A stretch of DNA of 64,000 nucleotides, taken from contig NC_067206.1 in NCBI RefSeq assembly GCF_026262505.1, forward strand, positions 35,727,896 to 35,791,895. Reading direction: 5' to 3'. Shown one piece after another: positions 9,997 to 18,696 of this stretch (the stretch's first letter is position 1; every line of letters starts with the position of its first letter). The stretch comes from Trichomonas vaginalis G3. Its lineage: Eukaryota > Parabasalia > Trichomonadida > Trichomonadidae. The position numbers and the translations under genes are program-made. Below the pieces are notes generated by a model. That model did no database searches. It was not told where the DNA came from and worked only from the letters and a program-made list of their open reading frames with translations.

Positions 9997-11781
9997 TTAT
10001 ATATAACATAGTCCCCGAGAACTTTTGAAATATTTTTCGGGGTAATTAAGAATGTCTGCGATTTTTTTATGATTCTTTTCTTTTGCGAGATCAAGAGCCA
10101 TTTTTCCATTTTTATCTCTGATAGTAATGTCTGCCCCATTTAAAATAAGATATTTTACTATCTTATACATGTTTCTTTCTGATGCAATATGAAGAGCTGT
10201 TTTACCATTGTTGTCTGTTGCATTGATATCTACACCATTTGGTATAAGAATCTGCAAGACTTGTGTAATATATATTTCTGATGCATAATGAATTACTGTC
10301 TTACCTTCATTATCCTTCGCATTGATATCAGCACCATGTTCAATAAAAAGTTTTACGAGAAAAGGATTTGGAGATTTTCCAGCAAGGTGAAGAGGTGTTT
10401 TACCAGTATTATCTCTTATATTAACATTAGCTCCATGTGAAATGAGAAAAGATGCTAATTCTACTTGAGAAAATATTGTTGCTTCATGAAGGACGGTTTG
10501 CCCATTTTTATTTACTGAATTAATATTGATTCCACTTGATACAAGTAGTTCTATAATATTCATATTTCTAGAACCGCATAGGTAATACAAAGTCACAAAG
10601 TTTTCGATATTGACATTTATACCATTATGAATAAAGAATTCTACCATCTCTTTACTTATTTCCTTCACAGAGTAAAATAAAGCTGTATTTCCTGAGCAAT
10701 TCTTTGCATTGATATCTGCGCCATGATGAATAAGTAATTGAGCAATTTCCTTACTGTTGTTGATAGATGCATTATGAAGTGCTGTCAGATATGAAATATT
10801 CTCTTTAAAATTTATATCGGCTCCTTGTTGAATGAAATATTCAATCAACGAGGGAATTTCGAAATAAGGAGAATATACAAAACTTTCGTTGATATTCTCT
10901 GTTTGATCCAAATATATAAAAAATGCTTGAAGATTATTATATTTTCCACAATCAATTAAATTAATGAATTCATAATGTTCATTCATTAAAAATGAAACAA
11001 AGTCAATATTGTGTGAAACTATAGCATATTTCATGCAAAATGTCATTTTTGGTTCTTGATATTTCAAACATTCGCTTATTATATCTGGTTTTCCGCCCAA
11101 AAATGATAATTCAAGACACTTTTGAGTTATTTCTGATTTAAATTTCGAGCGTAAAATTTTAAAACAATCAACTGCCCCATGATAACAACATAATTCAAGT
11201 AATGATAATTCTTTAATTAAAGATGGATAAAAATCATTATTTATTGTTTGATTTTGGTCAAATCCTTCTTCATTTATGAAAACTATAAAATGTTCCTTAT
11301 CATCATTCATTATTGCCGAATAAATTGTTTTGTCTTCATGAACAAATAATGAGAAATCTTTGCGATAAAAGGAAGATTCAAAATCTATTTTTTCCACATC
11401 TCTTAAAATAACACCATACTCTTTATAAAAAAAATAAGAAATATGCGTTGGAATATTATCTATTTGATTTGGATGAAATTCATCATAAATTCGTTTTATA
11501 ATCTTCCAATAAGATTGTAAAAAGCGATTGTTAAATTGTATAATCATAGATATTTTGTAAATTATCTTACTTGGTGTAAATAAACTCGTGTCTATTAGAT
11601 TTGTTTTGATCATTTGATAAATTTTGTTAATTTCATTCTCATCATTTGATTTAAGTTGGTATAGTGCATTAAATGTATCAATATAGTCTTTATATTTCGG
11701 GAAAAGCCCATAATAATAATTCTTAGTTTTCTTCTTCCTATGGAGAAACATTAATTTTGAGAATAATTTTTGACTCACCAT
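9997..11781 (-). CDS. Ankyrin repeat protein with DUF3447-type N-terminus
   Basis: The protein has about 594 aa. The N-terminal half matches the trichomonad-specific layout, with landmarks such as Leu-Leu-Glu-Leu-Cys-Cys-Tyr-His-Gly-Ala and Leu-Ser-Phe-Leu-Gly-Gly (DUF3447-type region, about residues 150-330). The C-terminal half carries about eight ankyrin repeats with recurring G-T-A-L-H and G-A-D-I-N motifs. Ankyrin arrays bind other proteins; the partner is unknown. The frame extends to 11796, but only a TTG lies there. The first ATG is at 11781, and a TCATA Inr-like site lies about 20 bases further upstream. The gene looks intact. It belongs to one of the largest families of these genomes, and decayed relatives lie at 12.2-12.7, 31.9-33.6 and 42.0-42.5 kb. 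Confidence 0.88.
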   Translation of the reverse strand: MVSQKLFSKLMFLHRKKKTKNYYYGLFPKYKDYIDTFNALYQLKSNDENEINKIYQMIKTNLIDTSLFTPSKIIYKISMIIQFNNRFLQSYWKIIKRIYDEFHPNQIDNIPTHISYFFYKEYGVILRDVEKIDFESSFYRKDFSLFVHEDKTIYSAIMNDDKEHFIVFINEEGFDQNQTINNDFYPSLIKELSLLELCCYHGAVDCFKILRSKFKSEITQKCLELSFLGGKPDIISECLKYQEPKMTFCMKYAIVSHNIDFVSFLMNEHYEFINLIDCGKYNNLQAFFIYLDQTENINESFVYSPYFEIPSLIEYFIQQGADINFKENISYLTALHNASINNSKEIAQLLIHHGADINAKNCSGNTALFYSVKEISKEMVEFFIHNGINVNIENFVTLYYLCGSRNMNIIELLVSSGININSVNKNGQTVLHEATIFSQVELASFLISHGANVNIRDNTGKTPLHLAGKSPNPFLVKLFIEHGADINAKDNEGKTVIHYASEIYITQVLQILIPNGVDINATDNNGKTALHIASERNMYKIVKYLILNGADITIRDKNGKMALDLAKEKNHKKIADILNYPEKYFKSSRGLCYI

Positions 11782-12198
11782 CAACTTTGATAGCAAATAT
11801 ATATGAATCTACAAAAACTTTCATAAATAACAAAAGTTAAATTGCGAACATACATGACCAAGCAATTTTTGGTTAAATTTATTTGAGCTTATTTAGTATT
11901 ATCAGGGGCGCGAAGCGTCACAAAAATGTCGGAAAAGTGTAATTCTCAGGTATATGATTATTTTTGGACCCATTTATGAGTCTTCCAATTGCAGTTCTTT
12001 CTAAATGTTTTTAAAATAGGCCCAAATAAAAATGAGAATTAGGACGGTTGTTCCAAATTCGGCTAATTTTATAAAGTATATTTAATTGTATGAATCACGC
12101 AGCCAGTTTTAATTTGTATCCAATAAAAATTAAGGAATGGCCATAAAAAATTGAGTGATGCGCAAAAAATCGCTTATGTATAGAATCAGTGGAAAAGT
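11782..12198. other. Intergenic stretch
   Basis: This holds the 5' region of the ankyrin gene and AT-rich sequence. I see no gene or repeat beyond the short Inr-like TCATA near the ankyrin start. Confidence 0.5.
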
Positions 12199-12710
12199 TT
12201 AACTATGTTTTTTATTATTATTATTTCTAATAAAACTCATCTTCGAAAATACCAGAAAAAGATTAGTACTTATGTAAAAACATTGTTTGCCCCATGTGAA
12301 ATGAGAAATTCGGCAATTTTGTATTATTTCTACGTGCAGCAACATGAAGTGCGGTTTCTCAATTATTAGTTCTTTTTTTGTCGATATTTGCACCATGTGA
12401 AATAAGAACTTCGAAGGTTTCTTTACTATTTTCACGTGCTGCAATATGAAGTGCAGCTTCTCCATTTCTATCTTTTTCATTGATGTTTGCACCATGTGAA
12501 ATAAGAAGTTCGGTTATTTCTTTGCTATTATGATATGCTGCAATATGAAGTGCGGCTTTTCCATCTTCTATTGAATTCATCTTTTGAATTAATCAATTCT
12601 GTTTTGATCATTTTGAAAATTGAATTTAATTCTTCTTCTTTTTTCATTTTCAACTGATACAACAAGATGTATATATCGATATAATATTTGTAGGTATTTC
12701 TTAGTTCATA
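12199..12710 (-). pseudogene. Ankyrin gene pseudogene
   Basis: This is a decayed relative of the 9997-11781 gene. Reading leftward from about 12710, one frame gives an N-terminal piece with Tyr-Ile-Asp-Ile-Tyr-Ile-Leu-Leu-Tyr-Gln-Leu and Met-Ile-Lys-Thr-Glu-Leu-Ile. This parallels the N-terminus of the intact gene. Near 12580 it jumps, after loss of roughly 250-300 codons and a frame change, into ankyrin repeats (A-L-H-I-A-A, S-H-G-A-N-I). A TGA interrupts the repeats near 12360, and a further frame change follows in the last repeat. No functional product is expected. Confidence 0.8.
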
Positions 12711-12744
12711 GTATTATTTTTATAAAGGACATTAATAATTTTTA

Positions 12745-12960
12745 TAAAGGACATATTTGCCTTTTCCCATATAACTTACCACTTAAATTCATTAGAAGAA
12801 ATATATCATATGTTATAAATGTGAAAGCAGTGACTACAAAGATTTCTGATAAAATTTATGAATTTTGATTAAATCTATTGATGAGAAACGGCACGATAAT
12901 AATAGGACAGTTTAAGGCAATAGGATTGTCATCCGGATGCTTATATTATGGCTCCATGTT
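12745..12960 (+). repeat. Dispersed repeat copy (with 42.6-43.2 kb)
   Basis: About 160-200 bp match the reverse complement of about 42990-43200 at high identity. Shared text includes AACTTACCACTTAAATTCA and AAATTTATGAATTTTGATT. The open frame ending at 12868 and the minus-strand frame ending at 43089 both finish Lys-Ile-Tyr-Glu-Phe. The repeat may therefore once have been coding, or both may simply read through the same repeat. A third, weaker copy lies at about 1072-1175. Confidence 0.6.
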
Positions 12961-13465
12961 CATATATTGAGAGAGTCGTAATCCTCCTTTTTTTTAATGG
13001 CCCATAACTCCACGAATACCCAACGACAAGGGGTTGGAGTATGACCAAATGAAACTGTAGCTTCAACAGCATAAAAAATTTATCTCCAAGATCTAATATA
13101 TTTCGAAAAATCGAAAGCTGATCTTATTTGTTTTATTTACCAATAATCTCTTAATCTGCACCATTATTTTTCGTTATTTGCAATATTTATTTCATTCTCG
13201 ATAAATAACTTCTACAAATCAAATATTCACATTCTTTCCCAAAGTCTCTGCTTTCATTAAATCTGACTCCAACCGATTAGATAGTAAAACGAGCCAAAAA
13301 ATAAATCATTGTTTATTCGAAATAGTATTTTTGGCTCAAAAGCTAGTCGACTCTCAAAAAAGCTATGTCCGGAATTATATGCACATCCACTCAAACGTAA
13401 ATTATTCAAAAATAGTTATTTTAGAAGAATTATACCAAAATGTCCTCAGACATGCTAAGACTGGA

Positions 13466-13774
13466 TATACACTTTTTCAATTAGATCTTTCAATTTTCAG
13501 ATGCAAACAATTTAACATCATTCTTGCTCTTTTTGAATGTAATTCAAAAAGAGCAAGAATGATGGAATTCTATTCCAATCACCATTTCAAACGAAATTTT
13601 AGCAAAATAATTTCTATACTCTTTCAAAATTAACCTTATTGGAATAGAATTTAAAAATTCGAAATTTTATTGGAAAAAGTGTATACAAAAGTCAAAATTT
13701 ATTTCACAGAAATTGAGAACATGTCTCAATTTCTGTGAAATAGTTATTGATTTTGTCAAATGACATATTTGACA
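13466..13774. repeat. Cluster of nested and serial hairpins
   Basis: Several inverted repeats follow or enclose each other. 13516-13538 pairs with 13542-13564: a perfect 23-bp stem with a 3-nt loop. 13700-13718 pairs with 13724-13742: a perfect 19-bp stem with a 5-nt loop. 13565-13579 pairs with 13638-13652 (14 of 15). 13466-13481 pairs with 13669-13685 (one bulge) and encloses the first and third. A small palindrome lies at 13754-13774. The stems have unrelated sequences. The open frame 13331-13633 runs through this structure and is not a convincing gene. Confidence 0.75.
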
Positions 13775-13856
13775 TTTCTCCATGTTCTTTCTTTTCTTAA
13801 TTGCATCAAGAGAATATGATAGATATGCGTATCGCCATAGAGATTGACATTCTTGA

Positions 13857-14129
13857 CAACTAGAGGACAATCGTGTTCTAGTTCTTCATGAAGCCGATCC
13901 GTACTGTTCAGGTAAATATCCTTGTCCAAAGGTTATAGTTTATCCTAAAGTCTATGCCTTCATTAAATCTGGTTCCAACCAAATTGATTTTAATGCAGCT
14001 TCAGGCAAAATAAAACTTGCAGATGGAAGAACTGCCTATGTTGGAAATGACCGTTATTTGCGCATAATTGGAAAAGACATTTCTACAACAGAAGTGTATA
14101 AATTATATTATAATATACATGGGTATTAA
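13857..14129 (+). pseudogene. Fragment of an unknown protein gene
   Basis: An open frame of about 90 codons without an obvious ATG has good protein-like composition. Landmarks are Glu-Ala-Asp-Pro-Tyr-Cys-Ser-Gly-Lys-Tyr-Pro-Cys-Pro and Tyr-Val-Gly-Asn-Asp-Arg-Tyr. A short stretch near 13232-13275 encodes a near-duplicate of its 'Pro-Lys-Val-x-Ala-Phe-Ile-Lys-Ser' segment, so the gene was partly duplicated or split by the hairpin cluster between them. I do not recognise the family. The pairs of Cys next to Pro suggest an extracytoplasmic protein, which is inference. Confidence 0.5.
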
Positions 14130-14315
14130 ACTTTTTCAATTAAACAACTTTGGTTTTTACTTTTGTTTCTTTTTAATGAAAAAAGTTTGTGTTGGTCGCA
14201 AATCACACGATCACTGCTAATATTTATGGTTTGTAAAATGTTATTAGTATCTAATATGGATGTTATACTTTTTTGTTATAAAAATTATGTGTATACTGAT
14301 GCTATAAGAAGATCT

Positions 14316-14522
14316 TAAGGATGCACTTATCACTTTCTGACATTCTATCAAATTTTTTGACAGACAAGCTTTTTATCCCAATATTCTAAGGTCAAAAGTT
14401 ATTATTTTTGATCGGGAAAAGTTATTATAAATCATTATATTATGCCTAGTATAACAGTTATACTTTTTTGCTATTATATTGATTTAGCAAGAGCATGTTA
14501 CAAAGTGGTAAGTGCACCCTTA
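14316..14522. mobile_element. 207-bp MITE-like element
   Basis: The ends are 21-bp terminal inverted repeats with two mismatches: TAAGGATGCACTTATCACTTT at 14316-14336 and the complement of TAAGGGTGCACTTACCACTTT at 14502-14522. The interior is non-coding. The TA at each end fits a TA target duplication. The terminal TAAGGRTGCACTTA is shared with the MITEs at 18425-18550 and 27624-27749, though the interiors differ. Confidence 0.75.
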
Positions 14523-14648
14523 ACCATAAAGAAAAAAAATAAGATAATGCCTGAAAGTAGTAAGTGGACTCTTGAGATTTATAAACAGATCTAAAAATAA
14601 AAAATTTCGAATATAGAATATAAACACAATTTACATAATATCGCTTGT

Positions 14649-15824
14649 CTATTTCTTGCGGCCCTTTTTTTGCGAGAGAGCAAAAAGCTCGTTGTAATAC
14701 TGTTGTTCCCAAAAATGCTGTTCTTCGAGTTTTGCGAACTGAGGAAGTTTATCTAGAAGCAGCTTTTGACTCTCTTCGACCCGTGGTATAAGTTCTCTGA
14801 TTTGTGCTTGGTGTTTGGCGACTTCATCTGCAAATGTATCTTTATGACTGAGACTTTGGCCATCGTTCTTGTCGAGCCCAATACTCTTGAGCTCAAGGCC
14901 AAGACGATCATCAAAGTCAAGGCATAAGTATCTGTCGAATTCTAATTTTGGCGCCAAAACATTCAAAGGGAGAAATTGATCTTTTTTGCGAGGTGTAGAT
15001 GGCTTTATCGGTTTGGTTTCAACTAATGATGATAAAAGGTAGTGCATGGTTGAGCAATTTCTCTTTTGCATATTTTCTATTGGAAAAGGAGGAGGATTAG
15101 CTATCCAGTAGTCGGAAATATCATCTGGCGAAGGAGGTGGACCTGGTGGTGGTTGTAGTTTTAAATTCCTTTTGTTATCCTTCATAAGTTTTGATACTTT
15201 TTCAAGAAGAGTCTGACTCCAATGAACTTGGGACTCTGTAACTCGTGATAATGTCAAAGATGCTCCTTGTAATGATCTATCTATCGTTGCTTTAAAAACG
15301 GCGCTAATTTCTTCAGCTGATGGCAAAGCTGCGAACATAGGCTCAGATCTGTACCATATATCTAGAGGGTTCCCTGTAGCTCGTTCAGCTTGGTCACGAA
15401 GAGCTCGTACACTGCGTTCTGAACCTCTGTTTGTATTATTGAGTTTTTCGTTTTTCACCATATTTCTATTTTGAGCAGACTGTTTTTGCGATGGAGTTGG
15501 TTTAGGCATCTGTTCAAACTTATTTGGTGTCATAGTCTGATTCATTCTTTGATTCAAATATCTCGTGGCTTGGAACTGCTCCAGAGCCTGATTAAGCGGC
15601 TGAATCTCGCTCTGATATTGAAGCTTAGATTTCTGCAAAGAAACTCTAAGCTTGGCAAGTTCGTTTTTCAAATCCAATAACTGATTTGTCGGAATTTCGA
15701 GTTCCTCAGACCGCGGAAGACTTAATTGACTTGCAGATCCGAAATATATCTCTAAGAACTTTTGAGAAACCTTGGTATCATTCTCGTTGATCAATAATTT
15801 CTGCGGGTCGAACGAGGAACGCAT
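14649..15824 (-). CDS. Coiled-coil hypothetical protein, 391 aa
   Basis: I cannot assign a function. The ATG at 15824 starts a 391-aa protein; the frame reaches 15830, but there it has only a TTG. Residues about 50-90 form a Leu/Lys/Gln-rich predicted coiled coil. A basic, Asn/Gln-rich linker follows. A proline-rich stretch (Pro-Pro-Pro-Gly-Pro-Pro-Pro) lies in the middle. The last about 60 residues are again heptad-like and end in a Lys/Arg cluster. The layout suggests a cytoskeletal or scaffold protein. It is divergently transcribed from the kinase at 15972, with 147 bp between the starts, so the two probably share a promoter region. Confidence 0.75.
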   Translation of the reverse strand: MRSSFDPQKLLINENDTKVSQKFLEIYFGSASQLSLPRSEELEIPTNQLLDLKNELAKLRVSLQKSKLQYQSEIQPLNQALEQFQATRYLNQRMNQTMTPNKFEQMPKPTPSQKQSAQNRNMVKNEKLNNTNRGSERSVRALRDQAERATGNPLDIWYRSEPMFAALPSAEEISAVFKATIDRSLQGASLTLSRVTESQVHWSQTLLEKVSKLMKDNKRNLKLQPPPGPPPSPDDISDYWIANPPPFPIENMQKRNCSTMHYLLSSLVETKPIKPSTPRKKDQFLPLNVLAPKLEFDRYLCLDFDDRLGLELKSIGLDKNDGQSLSHKDTFADEVAKHQAQIRELIPRVEESQKLLLDKLPQFAKLEEQHFWEQQYYNELFALSQKKGRKK

Positions 15825-15971
15825 TAGCAATTCCCCTAATTATTGAAGAGTTTCCCCCTAAAAATGTAATATTTCTCGATATTCATCGATCCAAATAATT
15901 GTTAATTATATAGCACTTATTGCAAAAATACTATTAATCTTATTCACGAGGTTAGATTTTATTCCATAAAT

Positions 15972-18017
15972 ATGACATCAATATTTCATGAGGTTACTCC
16001 ACTTTTACAATCTTTTATTGTTTGCCTAGAAGACTTCGATATCGGCAAAAAATTGGGTTCTGGTGGATTTGGAGAAGTTTATTACGGAGTTCACGAACCC
16101 TCTGGATATCGATGCGCAATTAAGCGTCTGTTCTTCAAAGAACTTAAAGGTGATGATCTTTTGCTATTTAAACGAGAAATAGAAGTCCTAATACGTTGTA
16201 CAAATCCATTTTGTTTACCAATTGTTGGATGGACCGCATATTATCCATATTCGATTATTACACAGTATATACCAAACGGATCACTCTATCAAAAGTTGTA
16301 TAAGAGTAAACATAATAACAAATTGACTCCAACGGAAAAATCAATAATTATGTATGGAATTGCTGTTGGAATGGAACATATCCACAGCTTAGGAATCATA
16401 CACAGAGATCTAAAATCAATGAATATACTTCTAGATGATAGAAATTTCCCAATGATTTGCGATTTCGGCTTATCGAGAGTTTTACCAGAAGAACACGAAC
16501 TCATGACGTTAGAAATAGGTACAACAAATTGGATGGCCCCAGAATTGTTCGAAAAATCTGAATATACAGAAAAGATTGACGTTTATGCCTTTAGTATGAT
16601 TATTGTTGAAATGTTGACAGAAACAATGCCATTTATAAAGTACAAAGATGCCGAAATTGCTAAAATGGTGCTCGCAGGAAAACGTCCAAAATTACCAGAT
16701 GATACTCCACGAAAAATCAAGCATTTAGTCACTCGTTGCTGGTCCCAAAATCCATCAGAACGTCCAACGTTTTCAGATATCGTCAAAGAACTCAAGCACG
16801 GCGATGTTGTATTTCAAAATACGAATTATTCTATTTTTATGGACGAACTCTCATTCGCTACAAAGAAACTCGCATTGTCCAACACATCTGATGCCCCTCG
16901 TCCACCCCTTTTCTCAGAATCAGCCATAAAACGTGCTGCAACTGAATCAAGTCAAAAATTAAGACCAAGATTCGACAGATTACAACAGTTTTCTATTCCT
17001 GATTACATAGAAAACTTCTCTGCATGTGCCCATTCACTTACTCTCCAGAATGCTCAGATCTTTTTCTCAGGAGTTGCAAATGCTTTCAAAGATCAAACAG
17101 CGAAAGATTTTATTCCAAAAATTTTGGATACTTTGGAGCATTTGTTTGCCAAGAAAAAGACAATTATAGGAGCGTTCAGTGAGTCAGGTATATTAGACAA
17201 GATGCCTGTCTTTCCACAAGACCATTCCATGAGATGTCTTAATATTATTAAACTGATTGTTGAAAAGGAAAAAGATTCATTGACAAGAAACATGTTGAAT
17301 TACATAAGAAAGTTTATTCCTCATACCCCTTCCGATGTAATTCAAATTTTGTCAATCCCTTTATCAAAATTTTCCTCAAAAAAGAGTTCGTGGGATGTCA
17401 TTGACTTTGCAATTGATTGTTGGCATCTTTTTATTGATTCTTATTGTGAAGAATATTTGAATTTTATGCTCAACGTTATTTCTGAAAATCCACAACTTGA
17501 AAAGTATCGAGCAAAATACTTTAGATCTATTCTTTTTGAAGTTCTTAAGATGAGTAACTCACATACAACTTCTGCTTACAAAGTATGTCTCACTAAATCA
17601 GATGATGGATTTGTTATTCCTTCACAAATCCTTGCAAAACATATTTCTTCTGGAGATTTCCTTGATTTGGCTGTTTCTTATATTTCGAAAATTCCAACAG
17701 TTGAACCTTCAATTGCATTGTTATCTGCTTTATTAAAACAAAGTGGATTTCACGATGGAAGTTACCAAGCTGTATTACAACTGTGTGCGTTGCATAGAAC
17801 AGCATGTGTTAATGTAATTCATTTGAGAAAAGAATGGTTATATCTTCCATCTGTTTCTAATCAAAAGAAAGCTAAAATTCTTGAGTCTTCTTTTGCATTT
17901 AATAAAGTAAAAGAAGCAGCATGGAAGACTACAGAAGTACGTGAGTTTATGGATGAACTTCGCAATTCACATAAGAAAGAAGATAAGAAATTATATTCTG
18001 AGATTATTCAGATTTGA
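15972..18017 (+). CDS. Serine/threonine protein kinase, TKL-like
   Basis: This is a 681-aa protein kinase. The kinase domain covers about residues 20-275. It has a glycine-rich loop Gly29-Ser-Gly-Gly-Phe-Gly34, ATP-binding Lys51 in Ala-Ile-Lys, catalytic Asp146 in His-Arg-Asp-Leu-Lys, Asp164-Phe-Gly, and Gly-Thr-Thr-Asn-Trp-Met-Ala-Pro-Glu in the activation segment. The Trp-Met-Ala-Pro-Glu signature and loop spacing point to the tyrosine-kinase-like (TKL, Raf/MLK) group, which is abundant in trichomonads. All catalytic residues are present, so it should be active. The remaining about 400 residues are helical and resemble an armadillo/HEAT-like tail, probably for partner binding. No membrane segment is seen. 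The substrate is unknown. Confidence 0.9.
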   Translation: MTSIFHEVTPLLQSFIVCLEDFDIGKKLGSGGFGEVYYGVHEPSGYRCAIKRLFFKELKGDDLLLFKREIEVLIRCTNPFCLPIVGWTAYYPYSIITQYIPNGSLYQKLYKSKHNNKLTPTEKSIIMYGIAVGMEHIHSLGIIHRDLKSMNILLDDRNFPMICDFGLSRVLPEEHELMTLEIGTTNWMAPELFEKSEYTEKIDVYAFSMIIVEMLTETMPFIKYKDAEIAKMVLAGKRPKLPDDTPRKIKHLVTRCWSQNPSERPTFSDIVKELKHGDVVFQNTNYSIFMDELSFATKKLALSNTSDAPRPPLFSESAIKRAATESSQKLRPRFDRLQQFSIPDYIENFSACAHSLTLQNAQIFFSGVANAFKDQTAKDFIPKILDTLEHLFAKKKTIIGAFSESGILDKMPVFPQDHSMRCLNIIKLIVEKEKDSLTRNMLNYIRKFIPHTPSDVIQILSIPLSKFSSKKSSWDVIDFAIDCWHLFIDSYCEEYLNFMLNVISENPQLEKYRAKYFRSILFEVLKMSNSHTTSAYKVCLTKSDDGFVIPSQILAKHISSGDFLDLAVSYISKIPTVEPSIALLSALLKQSGFHDGSYQAVLQLCALHRTACVNVIHLRKEWLYLPSVSNQKKAKILESSFAFNKVKEAAWKTTEVREFMDELRNSHKKEDKKLYSEIIQI

Positions 18018-18424
18018 AATATGATCATTATTTTTGTGTTTTTTGTATTTTCTAAATACCATGTCTATATATTAATCGTTTTTCTGACATATTCTCAATA
18101 AAATGAAATTCGGGTAAGAAAAGTCAAAGAAAAGAAAATCTTATAAACTTTGAAATGGTGCCAGAAAGTGTACACTCTGTTCGAAAATGATATTTTATGA
18201 AAATTTTTCCGATCTATCAATTAATTTGCATTTATCATATGATAGCATAAAATATTCTAGAAATAAGAGAAACAATTAAAAACAAGATATCAAATTTATT
18301 ATTTCGTTTGTTGTTAACTTCTGCTTTTATTTCCAGAAATTCAAGTATATCATATTCACCTTGCTTTGAGAACTAACCTTAAACAATATAATTGAAACCA
18401 TAGCATACGGGCGTATATGCGTTA

Positions 18425-18550
18425 TAAGGATGCACTTACGCCCCTATGACATGGCCTTCAATTCAGATGTTTAAAGTTAATTTTCAATGGCGCTTCACAC
18501 CAGTTGTCAAATTTTTGAATTAAAGTCAGATGGGCGTAAGTGCAGCCTTA
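18425..18550 (+). mobile_element. 126-bp MITE, copy 1
   Basis: The terminal inverted repeats read TAAGGATGCACTTACGCCC and the complement of TAAGGCTGCACTTACGCCC; 23 of the outer 26 positions pair. The element is non-coding and TA-flanked. A second copy of exactly the same length lies inverted at 27624-27749 with roughly 90% identity. The rest of 18018-18696 is AT-rich and holds nothing else I can name. Confidence 0.85.
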
Positions 18551-18696
18551 AGTAGATGATTTAAAAAAGTATTTGTATAAAAGAGATATTTTTATTAAAT
18601 ATAAAATAGATAGTCAAAAATAAACAATTAGAAGTATATTATAATATAAAAACAAGAAAATAAAATAACAAGAAAAATTAAACAATAAAAATATAA

